35,891 bases of DNA, from contig NZ_NFHP01000010.1 in the NCBI RefSeq assembly GCF_002159335.1, positions 1 through 35,891 of the forward strand. The letters are read 5' to 3'. Source of the DNA: Collinsella sp. An7 (GTDB taxonomy: Bacteria > Actinomycetota > Coriobacteriia > Coriobacteriales > Coriobacteriaceae). The position numbers and the translations under genes were made by a program. Below the pieces are notes generated by a model. The model worked only from the letters and a program-made list of their open reading frames with translations. It was not told the origin of the DNA and did no database searches. Shown in pieces: positions 16,308-24,819 of the stretch (positions are counted from its first letter, which is position 1; every line of letters begins with the position of its first letter).

Positions 16308-17252
16308 ATGATTCTCTGGTTGATCGTGCTCGTCATCGTTATCGTAGTGGCCATTATGCTGCTCGCCGATACGCTCTTTGTGGTCAAGCAGCAGCATGCC
16401 GTCATCATCGAGCGCCTCGGTAAGTTCAACCGCATCGTGGGGGCGGGCTTTCACGCCAAGATCCCGGTCATCGACCGCAAGGCGGCAACGGTGTCGCTCC
16501 GCACCATGAAGAACGGCTTTGACATCGACGCCAAGACCGAGGACAACGTTACCATCGGCCTCGAGGTCTCGGCGCAGTACCACGTCTCGTACGACATGGG
16601 CACGGGCCCGGCCGACTCGGGCGTCTACAAGAGCTACTACATGCTGCAGCAGCCGGTCGCTCAGATGCGCGACTTTATCACCGATGCGCTGCGCAGCTCC
16701 ATCCCGGTCTACACGCTCGACGAGGTCTTTGCCAAGAAGGACGACATCGCCAAAGACGTCAACGCCACCGTGTCCGAGCAGATGGCCGCCTACGGCTTTA
16801 CGCTCGTCTCGACCCTCATCACGCGGATCGCGCTGCCGGCTGAGGTCGAGGATTCCATGAACCAGATCAACGCGGCGCAGCGCACCAAGGCCGCTGCGCA
16901 GGACCTCGCCGAGGCCGACCGCATCCGCCGCGTGACCGAGGCCAAGGCCGAGGCGGAGGCCATGGAGAAGGCCGGCGAGGGCATCGCCAACCAGCGCAAG
17001 GCCATCGCGGTGGGCATCAAGGACTCGCTCGAGACCATCCAGGAGACGGGCGTTACCAACAACGAGGCCAACCAGCTCTTTATGTACACGCAATGGACCG
17101 AGATGATGACGGAGTTTGCCAAGACGGGCAAGAGCTCCACGGTGGTGCTGCCGGCGGACTTTAAAGAGAGCGCCTCGATGTTTGAGCAGATGCTCGCGGC
17201 CGGCGAGGCGGGCGAGCAGGGGAACGTTCCGCCCGTGCCGCCGCAGGCGTAG
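16308..17252 (+). CDS. SPFH/Band 7 membrane protein (stomatin/QmcA-like)
   Basis: A 314-residue protein with an N-terminal membrane anchor (residues 1-20) followed by the SPFH domain, beginning LFVVKQQHAVIIERLGKFN with the hallmark GFHAKIPVIDR. A long Ala/Glu/Lys-rich coiled segment (about 185-240) precedes a short tail with VPPVPPQA. SPFH proteins form large membrane-bound oligomers that organise membrane domains or hold proteases such as FtsH. No NfeD partner gene is adjacent. The ribosome site AAGGAGGTCATC is near-perfect. It has its own promoter and seems monocistronic. Confidence 0.9.
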   Translation: MILWLIVLVIVIVVAIMLLADTLFVVKQQHAVIIERLGKFNRIVGAGFHAKIPVIDRKAATVSLRTMKNGFDIDAKTEDNVTIGLEVSAQYHVSYDMGTGPADSGVYKSYYMLQQPVAQMRDFITDALRSSIPVYTLDEVFAKKDDIAKDVNATVSEQMAAYGFTLVSTLITRIALPAEVEDSMNQINAAQRTKAAAQDLAEADRIRRVTEAKAEAEAMEKAGEGIANQRKAIAVGIKDSLETIQETGVTNNEANQLFMYTQWTEMMTEFAKTGKSSTVVLPADFKESASMFEQMLAAGEAGEQGNVPPVPPQA

Positions 17253-17358
17253 CGGAGGTTGCATGGGGCGTGCGCGCCGCGGTGTGGCGTGTGCCGGCCG
17301 GTGGCGTCGCGCGCTGCCGGTAACATCTTGCAGCGCGGCGGCCACCCGGTGTTGCGCG

Positions 17359-17367
17359 TGCTAGCAT
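17359..17367 (+). promoter_or_regulatory. Extended -10 promoter of bioY
   Basis: TGCTAGCAT lies 110 nt before the bioY start, leaving a leader of about 100 nt that contains a hairpin (17381-17404). No BirA-type operator is recognised. Confidence 0.4.
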
Positions 17368-17380
17368 GAACACATTGCAT

Positions 17381-17404
17381 GAGCGGGCCTGCGACGGCCC
17401 GCTC
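17381..17404 (+). other. Hairpin in bioY leader
   Basis: GAGCGGGCC and GGCCCGCTC form a perfect 9-bp stem with a 6-nt loop. It is not followed by a T run. It could be the end of the upstream transcript or a leader structure. Confidence 0.45.
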
Positions 17405-17476
17405 GCTGTATAGAGGGGCGTGGCTGCGCAGGTCCGTCTGCCGGGCGTGCGCCCGCGCCTGTGGAGAGGAGTCCCG

Positions 17477-18010
17477 ATGTCGTCCCAGCGAATCGCCCGA
17501 TGCGGCCTGTGCGCGGCGCTTCTGGCCGTGAGCGCGTGGGTGAGCATACCCTTTGGCCCCGTGCCGTTTACCCTGCAGACGCTTGTGCTTGCGATGCTCC
17601 CCGGTGTGCTCGCGCCGGCGGACGCGGTGGCAACGGTCGGGGTCTATCTGCTTCTGGGGGCGCTCGGTTTGCCGGTGTTCTCCAACATGATGGGCGGCCT
17701 TGGCGTGATTGCGGGGCCGACCGGCGGCTTTCTCTGGGGCTTTCTGGTGGGCATGGTGCTTGCGGGCGGCGTGTCGCGCCTTGAGCGCCTGCCGCGCGTC
17801 GTACACGATGTGCTCTCGTGCGTGGCGATCCTTCTCACCTCGTACGCACTGGGGACGGTGCAGCTCATGATCGTGGGGAACATGGACCTGCCGGCCGCAC
17901 TTGCCGTGGCGGTGCTGCCGTTTATGGTGCCCGATGTGGTCAAGATGGCCGTGGGGGTGTCGCTCGCCCGGGCGGTGTCGCGCGCACTGCCGGCTGCCCG
18001 TCGCGCGTAG
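17477..18010 (+). CDS. bioY: Biotin transporter S component BioY
   Basis: A 177-residue, highly hydrophobic substrate-binding subunit of an ECF-type vitamin transporter, which captures biotin and works with a shared EcfAA'T module or alone. Family features include the start IARCGLCAALLAVSAWVSIP, PVPFTLQTLVL, and the loop GGLGVIAGPTGGFLWGF. About six membrane helices are visible. The ATG at 17477 follows GGAGAGGA. No biotin synthesis or ECF energising genes are adjacent, so energy coupling is expected from elsewhere in the genome. It faces the HAD phosphatase 33 nt away. Confidence 0.92.
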   Translation: MSSQRIARCGLCAALLAVSAWVSIPFGPVPFTLQTLVLAMLPGVLAPADAVATVGVYLLLGALGLPVFSNMMGGLGVIAGPTGGFLWGFLVGMVLAGGVSRLERLPRVVHDVLSCVAILLTSYALGTVQLMIVGNMDLPAALAVAVLPFMVPDVVKMAVGVSLARAVSRALPAARRA

Positions 18011-18043
18011 GCGCACTGCCAGGCGATCGGCACTACCGGCGTT

Positions 18044-18700
18044 TTAGCCCAACACCACGCGCTCAAGCTCCGCTGGCTCATCTACCACGTACTCGGCGCC
18101 TGCGGCCTCGAGCTCCCTACGCCCGCGGAAGCCCCAGGCCACGCCCGCCACGGCGAGCCCGGCGTTGTGGCCTGTCGCCACGTCCACGTTGCTGTCGCCC
18201 ACGTAGAGCGCATGCTCGGGCTCAACATCGAGCTGGTCGAGCACGTAGCGGGTGATGGGCGCCGCCGGCTTGGGCGGAAAGGCGTCGATGCGCCCCTGCA
18301 CGAGGTCAAAGCTCGTGCCAAAGTAGCGCTCAACGAGCGGCACCGCGGCAGCATGGTCTTTGTTGGAGAGCACAGCGAGGCGCACCCCCGCGGCGTGCAG
18401 ATGGTCGAGCAGCTCCATCACGCCTGGGTAGGGGGCTGTGTGGTCCTCCTTGTGGGCGTCGTAGTACGCACGGAACTCGCCGATCACTTGCTCAAACATG
18501 CGGCCGTCGCCCGCGTACTCCGCAGGGATGATGCGCTCGATGAGCTTGGGCTGCCCATTGCCGACCTTGTAGCGGTACTGGTCCGGCGTAAACGTCGGCC
18601 AGCCGTGCGCCGTGCACACATGGTTGCCCGCCGCCGCAAGGTCGTCGAGCGTATTGAGCAGCGTTCCGTCAAGATCAAATATCACGGTGGTGTACGGCAT
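18044..18700 (-). CDS. HAD phosphatase, phosphoglycolate phosphatase-like
   Basis: A 218-residue HAD-superfamily hydrolase. Motif I is IFDLDGTLLNT with Asp9 and Asp11, motif II VLSNKDH, the motif III Lys is in PPKPAAP, and motif IV is YVGDSNVDVATG. A helical cap lies between motifs I and II (class I). The closest family by layout is Gph/PGP, which removes phosphate from 2-phosphoglycolate, but the true substrate cannot be read from sequence. The start at 18700 (MPYTTVIF) follows a weak AAAGGATT. The upstream spacer has a large inverted repeat. Confidence 0.88.
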   Translation of the reverse strand: MPYTTVIFDLDGTLLNTLDDLAAAGNHVCTAHGWPTFTPDQYRYKVGNGQPKLIERIIPAEYAGDGRMFEQVIGEFRAYYDAHKEDHTAPYPGVMELLDHLHAAGVRLAVLSNKDHAAAVPLVERYFGTSFDLVQGRIDAFPPKPAAPITRYVLDQLDVEPEHALYVGDSNVDVATGHNAGLAVAGVAWGFRGRRELEAAGAEYVVDEPAELERVVLG

Positions 18701-18726
18701 GGGAATCCTTTGGTCGAAAGCGTTGC

Positions 18727-18950
18727 CGCGCGGTACATCGCACTCTTTTTGCCCGCAGCGCGGTACATTTCTTGGCGCAATGAACCCGGAAATGCACCGG
18801 GCAATGAGTCCGCAAAAGAATGCCAGCTAGAACGCGTGACATATTTGCGAGTAATGCGCTCCACTTGTTCCCAGAGGGCGGAGCGCGCATTTCCGGGTTC
18901 ATTGCGCTCGATATTGTACAACGCGCGTGGTTGTAGAGCGCGCGTGACAG
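18727..18950. repeat. Composite inverted-repeat element
   Basis: Bases 18775-18795 (GCGCAATGAACCCGGAAATGC) are the exact reverse complement of 18887-18907. Outside these arms GCGCGGTACAT occurs twice (18727 and 18758), with a partly complementary TTGTACAACGCGCG to the right (about 18915). Inside is a smaller GCGCTCC/GGAGCGC hairpin. The element fills most of the 342-bp gap between hypE and the HAD gene. It resembles a miniature mobile element; no gene is present. Confidence 0.6.
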
Positions 18951-19042
18951 AAGGCCGCCTAATGCGTGCGGGCTCCGGGGAAACATTGGTGGATACAGGG
19001 GGCGCGGCGTACGAGAAACGCCTAAAGCGCGGGGTGCCCGTC

Positions 19043-20071
19043 CTAGCAGATGCGGGGAAGCTGCTCGCCGACCAGCATATCCAGCACGCGGGTCGCGCCC
19101 CAGGCGGTGCGCACGCGCACCGGGGCCCGGCCGCCCTCAAACGGCTCACCCACGCGGCCGATGATGGCGGCGTTCTCGCCGTAGCGGCTCGCGCGCATCG
19201 CGGCGAGCGCCGCGTCGGCCTCCTCGGCGGGCACGACGGCGACCATCTTTCCCTCGTTTGCCACCTGAAAAACGTCGTACCCGAGCATCTCGCACGCACC
19301 GCGCACCTCAGGGCGCACGGGGACGGCGTCCTCGTCAACCTCGATGGAGACGGCGCTCGCGCTCGCAAACTCGTTGAGCGTGCTCGCCAGACCGCCGCGG
19401 GTGGGGTCGCGGAAGCAACGCGTGTGCGGCGCGGCCTCGAGCACGGCGGCGATAAGGTGGTTGAGCGGCGCGGCGTCGCTCTCAATCGTGGTGCCAAAGG
19501 CGAGTCCCTCGCGCTGGCTCATGATGGCGATGCCGTGGTCGCCGAGCGTGCCCGAGACGAGCACCACATCGCCCGGCCGGCACGCGGCGCCCGAGAGCTC
19601 CACGCCCTCCGGCACCTCGCCCACGCCAGCGGTGTTGATGTAGAGGCCGTCTGCGCCGCCGCGCTCCACCACCTTGGTGTCGCCGGTGATGATGGTAACG
19701 CCCGCCTCGCGCGCCGCCTCGGCCATGCTCGCGCAGATGCGCCGCAGGTCGGCGAGGGGCAGCCCTTCCTCCAAGATAAACCCGCACGAGAGGTAGCGCG
19801 GCCGCGCACCGGAGGTGGCCACGTCGTTGACCGTGCCGCACACGGCGAGCCGGCCAATGTCGCCGCCAGGGAAGAACCGCGGCGTTACCACAAAGCTGTC
19901 CGTCGACATCGCAAGGCGTCCGGTCGGGTCGAGCGCAGCCACGCCGGCGTCGTTGCCGGCCAAGAGCTCCGGCGAGCCAAAGGCCTCGTAAAAGACGTCG
20001 TCGATGATGCGCTTCATCATCTGGCCGCCCGAGCCGTGCCCGAGCAGGACGGTATCCGGTTGCGTGGGCAT
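19043..20071 (-). CDS. hypE: Hydrogenase maturation protein HypE
   Basis: A 342-residue enzyme that dehydrates the carbamoyl group carried on its C-terminal Cys to a thiocyanate, the CN donor for the [NiFe]-hydrogenase active site. The C-terminus ends in PRIC, the obligatory HypE tail. Other marks are LGHGSGGQMMKRII, the PurM-type GTVNDVATSGARP and ITGDTKVVERGGADGLYIN, and FRDPTRGGLASTLNE. The start MPTQPDTV at 20071 follows GAGGGAGG; an upstream in-frame extension overlaps the small gene before it. Last gene of the hyp cluster. Confidence 0.96.
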   Translation of the reverse strand: MPTQPDTVLLGHGSGGQMMKRIIDDVFYEAFGSPELLAGNDAGVAALDPTGRLAMSTDSFVVTPRFFPGGDIGRLAVCGTVNDVATSGARPRYLSCGFILEEGLPLADLRRICASMAEAAREAGVTIITGDTKVVERGGADGLYINTAGVGEVPEGVELSGAACRPGDVVLVSGTLGDHGIAIMSQREGLAFGTTIESDAAPLNHLIAAVLEAAPHTRCFRDPTRGGLASTLNEFASASAVSIEVDEDAVPVRPEVRGACEMLGYDVFQVANEGKMVAVVPAEEADAALAAMRASRYGENAAIIGRVGEPFEGGRAPVRVRTAWGATRVLDMLVGEQLPRIC

Positions 20072-20082
20072 GCAGCCTCCCT

Positions 20083-20208
20083 CTAAAACGCAAACTCCCA
20101 GTGCCCGCTCCACTCGGTGCTGCCCGTGGTGAGATAGAGCCCCAGGCAGATCGCGAGCACGATGATGGTGATGACGATGTATACGATTGGTCCTTTGAAC
20201 TTGAACAT
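20083..20208 (-). CDS. 41-residue single-span membrane protein in hyp cluster
   Basis: A 41-residue protein, MFKFKGPIVYIVITII at its N-terminus, with one membrane span (about residues 8-28) and a short tail rich in aromatic residues (TEWSGHWEFAF). The start has an AAAGGACC ribosome site, and the stop lies 11 nt before the hypE start, so it is probably translated with hypE. No known family. It sits between hypD and hypE on the same strand, where an extra gene is unusual; a role at the membrane in hydrogenase assembly is only a guess. Confidence 0.6.
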   Translation of the reverse strand: MFKFKGPIVYIVITIIVLAICLGLYLTTGSTEWSGHWEFAF

Positions 20209-20327
20209 GATCGGTCCTTTCTGCAGCGGACGTGCCGGGCGGTAGAGCCGAGCCAGCGGGTGGGACGGCGTGTCGCCCGCCGGCTCGGCGACAAGGTACT
20301 GGCTAAACCCGCGCCCGCGCCCTTCCG

Positions 20328-21470
20328 TTACGCCCCGTCCCGGAAGCGCCAGTACGCCGCGCAGCTGCCCTCGCTCGAGACCATGCAGGGGCCCACCGGT
20401 GTCTCGGGCGTGCATGCACGGTCAAAGAGCGGGCAGGCCGTGGGCGCGATCACGCCGCGGAGCACATCGCCGCAGCGGCAGCCTGCCGGCTCGCGCGTGG
20501 GCTCAACGGCAACCTCAAAGCGGCGCGAGGCGTCGTGGCGCGCAAACTCCGGGCGGATGGCGAGCCCCGAGCTCGGCAGCTCGCCCAGGCCGCGCCACAC
20601 GGCGTCGCAGGGCTCAAAGACCTCATCTACCAGCTGGCGCGCCACGGGGTTGCCCTCGTCGCTCACGCCGCGGCGGTAGGCGTTCTCCACCGCCGGCGTG
20701 CCCGCAACCACGAGCTCCGCAAGCCGCGCGATGCCTTCGAGCACGTCGACCGGCTCAAAACCCGTCACCACGCCGGGGATGCCAAACTCCTCCGGCAAAA
20801 AGCGGTACGGCGCAAGGCCGGTGATGGTCGAGACGTGCCCCGGCAGGATAAAGCCGTCGATGGCGGTTTCGGGATCGTCGGCGATCGCACGCAACGCCGC
20901 CGGGGTGGTCTTGTGCACGCAAAAGACCGAGAAGTTGTCGAGGCCGCGCTGGTCGGCCTCGAGGATGCTTGCGGCAATGGCGGGGGTGGTGGTCTCAAAG
21001 CCCACACCCATAAAAACAACCTGCCGTTCGGGCTCGGCGGCGGCGAGTTCCACCGCGTCGAGCGGCGAGTAGACCACGCGTACGTCATGCCCGGCGGCCT
21101 TCTCGGCGGCAAGCGAGCTGGTAGACCCGGGCACGCGCACCATGTCGCCAAAGGTGGCGATGGTCACGCCCGGCACGCGCGCGAGGGCCACGGCGCGGTC
21201 GATGTCGCGGTTGGCCGTCACGCAGACGGGGCAACCGGGGCCCGAGAGCAGGTGCAGGTTGCGGGGGAGGATGGAGCGAAACCCGTATCGCCCGATGCTC
21301 ACCGTGTGGGTGCCGCAGACCTCCATGAGGTTGATCTCGCGCGAGCCGACGGTCTCGCGGATGTGTTCCACAAGCTTGCGAACGAGGTGCGGGTCGCGGA
21401 AGGCCGAGAAGTCGATGGCGGCGGCGTGCGGAGTGGTCTTGCTGGCGGTGTCGCGCTCGTCGGCGGCCAT
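20328..21470 (-). CDS. hypD: Hydrogenase maturation protein HypD
   Basis: A 380-residue iron-sulfur protein that, with HypC, scaffolds assembly of the Fe(CN)2CO unit. It shows LMEVCGTHT, LLSGPGCPVCVT and GVGFETTTPA. The C-terminal cysteine cluster is GCRCGDVLRGVIAP, TACPLFDRAC and GPCMVSSEGSC. Length matches the family. The start at 21470 is 2 nt beyond the hypC stop, so the two are translationally coupled, fitting their known complex. The first 15 residues are less conserved. Confidence 0.96.
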   Translation of the reverse strand: MAADERDTASKTTPHAAAIDFSAFRDPHLVRKLVEHIRETVGSREINLMEVCGTHTVSIGRYGFRSILPRNLHLLSGPGCPVCVTANRDIDRAVALARVPGVTIATFGDMVRVPGSTSSLAAEKAAGHDVRVVYSPLDAVELAAAEPERQVVFMGVGFETTTPAIAASILEADQRGLDNFSVFCVHKTTPAALRAIADDPETAIDGFILPGHVSTITGLAPYRFLPEEFGIPGVVTGFEPVDVLEGIARLAELVVAGTPAVENAYRRGVSDEGNPVARQLVDEVFEPCDAVWRGLGELPSSGLAIRPEFARHDASRRFEVAVEPTREPAGCRCGDVLRGVIAPTACPLFDRACTPETPVGPCMVSSEGSCAAYWRFRDGA

Positions 21471-21472
21471 GG

Positions 21473-21757
21473 CTAGACCGCCTCGGGCTCTGCCGCGTCT
21501 GCCGCGCTGGCTGCGGGGGCTACGCCGAGTTCCTCGGATTCCAGCTCGTCGAGGTCGTTGAGAATCTCGATGGTCTCGCGCGCCTGCTTGGCGTCGATGA
21601 CCTCAATGGCAAAGCCTGCATGGACGAGTACGTAGTCGTCCACCTGCGCCTCGGGGGTGAGCCGGAGCGAGATGTCGCGCGTGGCGCCCATCATATCGAC
21701 GCGCGCATTCGCGTTATCGGTGATCGAGAGAATCTTGCCGGGAACGGCGAGGCACAT
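21473..21757 (-). CDS. hypC: Hydrogenase maturation chaperone HypC
   Basis: A 94-residue chaperone that binds HypD and delivers the iron-cyanide unit to the hydrogenase large subunit. It begins MCLAVPGKI; the Cys2 exposed after Met removal is the essential ligand. VDDYVLVHAGFAIEVID is the usual core. The family is often 75-90 residues; here an Ala/Glu-rich tail (about residues 75-94) extends it. The start has a GGAGGAA site. It is separated from hypF by a palindromic element, so it may have its own promoter; a CATAAT box lies on the minus strand at about 21800. Confidence 0.95.
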   Translation of the reverse strand: MCLAVPGKILSITDNANARVDMMGATRDISLRLTPEAQVDDYVLVHAGFAIEVIDAKQARETIEILNDLDELESEELGVAPAASAADAAEPEAV

Positions 21758-21874
21758 GGTTCCTCCTTCTGCCGGCAGGGCCGGCCTTGACCGCGATTAT
21801 GGTACCGCGGTGGTAACGGTTCCGCAAACCGTCACTGAAATGTCGCTGCTGGGCAAGACGGGCCCTGCCTCGGC

Positions 21875-22023
21875 GTCAACTCGAGCTGGAAAACTGTGTA
21901 AGAATGGTGCATTGCTGAGTAGAGGCCTCATGTGCTCTGCAAAAACCGCAGGTAAACGCTTTGCCTATATTTTGGATACTCGACACGCTCCGGTTCTTAC
22001 ACAGTTTTCCGGCTCGAGTTGAC
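21875..22023. repeat. 149-bp palindromic element (MITE-like) in hyp cluster
   Basis: Bases 21875-21904 pair with 21994-22023: 30-bp terminal inverted repeats with one mismatch, starting GTCAACTCGAGC. The interior (about 90 bp) is AT-richer than neighbours and has no gene. There is no clear target duplication. It sits between hypF and hypC, where closely packed genes would be expected, so it probably inserted there. Confidence 0.7.
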
Positions 22024-22076
22024 ATTAGACGGTGATAGGCGACGCCGAGCGGCCCGTTAAGCGACGGTCTGGCCGG

Positions 22077-24746
22077 TCATGCGCGGGTGAGGCGGGCCCG
22101 GGCGACGGCGGCTTGTCCGTAGGCAATGCACCCGTCGTTGACCGGGACGTTTTGCGGTATGAGCACCCGCAAGCCGTACGCCGCAAGGCCGCGTTCGACC
22201 TGGGTGAGCAGCAGGCGGTTCAGAAAGACGCCACCCGAGAGCGCAACCGTATCGATCCCCTCGCGGCGGGCGATGCGCGCCACCGCGTCAACCAAGGTCT
22301 CGGCGACCGCCCGGTGTACCAGGAGTGCCAAGCACTCCGGGTCGTCGCCCTGCGCCATGCCGTCGAGCAGTGCGACCAAAAGCGGCGAAAGGTCGATGAT
22401 TTCCGGTGTTTCGGGCGGTTGTGAGGTGCCAGAAAGGGTCTCGCGCTGCATTTCGGCGGCTTGTGATCGGCCCTCGGCCCCCGTTTCTGCCATTTTCTGC
22501 GACGCGGCACGTGTGGCAGCGGCTTCGAGCTCAATCGCCGGCTCGCCTTCGTACGTCGCGCGCGGGCACACGCCTATGATGGCGGCGACGGCATCGAGAA
22601 AGCGTCCCATGCTGCTGGTGATAGGGCTGTTGATACCGCGCTCGACCATCGTCTGTAAAAGCGCGCGCTCGGCTTTGGTGAGACTTTCGACCAGCGTCGC
22701 CGCCCCCGGATGATCCAGAAGTCCATGGGCACTGAGCAGGCCAAAAGCGTTGCGACGGGCATCGCGCACGGCCGCTGCGCCCCCGGGGAGGCGCCACGTG
22801 CGCAGGTGGGCGGCGCGCCGGCAGGAGGCGAGGGATGCCACGAGCACCTCGCCGCCCCACACGGTCCCGTCGGTGCCGGCTCCCGTGCCGTCGAGTGTGA
22901 GGCCGACCACCGTGGCGTCGGGCGCGATCTCTCCGCGTGCCGCCGCCTCGGCAAGAACGCTTGCAATGTGCGCGTGGTGGTGCTGGACCTCCACCAGGGG
23001 GAGACCACTGCGCTCCGCCTCGGCGCGAGCCCACTGGCTCGCGAGGTACCCGGGGTGCCGGTCACAGGCAAGTGCGGCGGGCTGCACATCAAAGAGCTCT
23101 TGCAGATGAGTACGACACCCCTGCCAGGCATCGAGGGTCTCAGCGTTCTCGAGGTCGCCGATGTGCTGCGAAAGCAGGCACTCCGCCGTGCCGTCGGGGT
23201 GTTCGCGGGTGAGGGCGAGGGTGGCCTTCTGCTCGGGTCCGCAGGCGAGGATGGCGGGTGGCGTTTCGGGGGAGGAGGTGCAGCCGGAGGAGCCGAGTAC
23301 GGGGTGCTCGCTTGCCTTCGCCGTCTCGGCATCTCTCGCCACACGCGGCAGCTCGAGCGGTCGCGGCGCGTAGCCGCGGGCTCGGCGCACCAGCCGCGGG
23401 GCCCCGTCGACCACGCGTACGACCGAATCGTCAAAGCGCGCGAGGATGGCGCGGTTGTTGCCCAGAAGCGCATCGGCGAGCCCACCCTCAACCAGATGCT
23501 GCCAAGCGAGGTCGTCGTCCGTTTCGATGGGCTCCTCGCTCACATTGCCACTCGTCATAACCAGTGCGCCCACGCCCCGTTCGGCACATGCGGCGAGCAG
23601 GAGGTGCTGGAGCGGTGTGTAGGGGAGCATGACACCGACTTCGGTCAGGTCAAAAGCTACGGAGGGGGCAAGGGTTGTGCTGGACGCCGAGTCGGCAAGA
23701 GCACCGTGAGGCCGTGTCGCCCGCCCGGTCTGGTCGGCGGTCCCCGCGGGCTCCGCCGCACTGTGTCGTCCGGCGTCTTGCCGCCTGAGCAGTACGATCG
23801 GCCGGACGGTGCCCTCAAGCAGCGCACGCTCGGCGCTGTCAATCACGCACCAGCGCTCTGCAGCGGCAACGTTGGGCACCATGATGGCAAGAGGCTTGTT
23901 GCTGCGGCGCTTGCGGCGGCGGAGCTCGCGCACCGCCGTGTCGTCGGCGGCGTTGCAGGCAAGGTGGAACCCGCCCAGCCCCTTGATTGCCACAATGCCG
24001 CCCGACGCCAACAGTTCGGCGCACCGGGCGATGATCGCGTCGCTCTCCTCGCGTGTGCGGCCAACGGCGGGCGTTGCGGAGTGCGGCCCCCGCGGGGTGC
24101 CCGTGTCAGTGCCCGTTCCGGCCCCCGCTTCGCCCAAATCTTCCCCTTCTGCAGCGCCTCCGCGCTCCCGCCACGTAAGGTGCGGACCACAGCTAAAGCA
24201 GGCATCGGGCTGCGCGTGAAAGCGCCGGTCGAGCGGGTCGGCGTACTCCGCGGCGCACGACGGGCACATGGGAAAATCGGCCATCGAGGTCGCGGCGCGG
24301 TCGTAGGGCAGGCTGCGGATGATGGTGTAGCGCGGTCCGCAGTTGGTGCAGTTGATAAAGGGATAGTGGTAGCGCCGGTCGGCGGGGTCAAAGAGTTCGC
24401 GCAGGCAGTCGGGGCAGGTGGCGATATCGGGCGAGACGAGCGTGGTGCGCTCGGTCGCGGCGTTGGAGGCGATGATGCGAAAGGCCCCGGCGGCGAGCTC
24501 GGCGGAGGGTCTTTCGAGCTCTTCGACAGCGACTTGCTCGACGCGCGCCGCTGCCGGTGCGTTCGAGCTCAGTGTGTGAACAAAGGGGCGCAGGGCGTCT
24601 GTAGTACCCTGCGCCTCGATATGCACACCGTCGCCGGCATTGAGCACCCAGCCCGAAAGACCGCGCGCAACCGCCTCGCGATAGACGAACGGCCGAAAGC
24701 CCACGCCCTGAACGATGCCCGTGATATGAATCCCCAGCGTTTTCAT
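22077..24746 (-). CDS. hypF: Carbamoyltransferase HypF
   Basis: An 889-residue enzyme that makes the carbamoyl group, from carbamoyl phosphate and ATP, which becomes the CN ligands of [NiFe]-hydrogenase. Domains in order: acylphosphatase (ITGIVQGVGFRPFVYR, residues 8-23), two zinc-finger pairs (CPDC...CTNC and CPSC...CFSC, about 110-185), YrdC-like domain (GGIVAIKGLGGFHLACNA onward) and Kae1-like C-terminal domain (VQHHHAHIASVLAE, LTLDGTGAGTDGT, ALSGGVFLNRLL). The usual length is about 750-770. The excess comes from three low-complexity inserts: after the zinc fingers, within YrdC (near DQTGRATRPHG), and in the C-terminal domain (near QKMAETGAEGRSQ). Start MKTLGIHI. Confidence 0.96.
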   Translation of the reverse strand: MKTLGIHITGIVQGVGFRPFVYREAVARGLSGWVLNAGDGVHIEAQGTTDALRPFVHTLSSNAPAAARVEQVAVEELERPSAELAAGAFRIIASNAATERTTLVSPDIATCPDCLRELFDPADRRYHYPFINCTNCGPRYTIIRSLPYDRAATSMADFPMCPSCAAEYADPLDRRFHAQPDACFSCGPHLTWRERGGAAEGEDLGEAGAGTGTDTGTPRGPHSATPAVGRTREESDAIIARCAELLASGGIVAIKGLGGFHLACNAADDTAVRELRRRKRRSNKPLAIMVPNVAAAERWCVIDSAERALLEGTVRPIVLLRRQDAGRHSAAEPAGTADQTGRATRPHGALADSASSTTLAPSVAFDLTEVGVMLPYTPLQHLLLAACAERGVGALVMTSGNVSEEPIETDDDLAWQHLVEGGLADALLGNNRAILARFDDSVVRVVDGAPRLVRRARGYAPRPLELPRVARDAETAKASEHPVLGSSGCTSSPETPPAILACGPEQKATLALTREHPDGTAECLLSQHIGDLENAETLDAWQGCRTHLQELFDVQPAALACDRHPGYLASQWARAEAERSGLPLVEVQHHHAHIASVLAEAAARGEIAPDATVVGLTLDGTGAGTDGTVWGGEVLVASLASCRRAAHLRTWRLPGGAAAVRDARRNAFGLLSAHGLLDHPGAATLVESLTKAERALLQTMVERGINSPITSSMGRFLDAVAAIIGVCPRATYEGEPAIELEAAATRAASQKMAETGAEGRSQAAEMQRETLSGTSQPPETPEIIDLSPLLVALLDGMAQGDDPECLALLVHRAVAETLVDAVARIARREGIDTVALSGGVFLNRLLLTQVERGLAAYGLRVLIPQNVPVNDGCIAYGQAAVARARLTRA

Positions 24747-24819
24747 GGCCTGTATTATCGCCGATTCTCCCGTTGTCCATCAACGAGGTTGCAGGCCTTA
24801 GGAACGCTACGTGGGAACG

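Noticed and set aside
21816-21833. Inverted ACGGTT/AACCGT near the hypC promoter
   Set aside because: Only six paired bases; too weak to call an operator without comparison.
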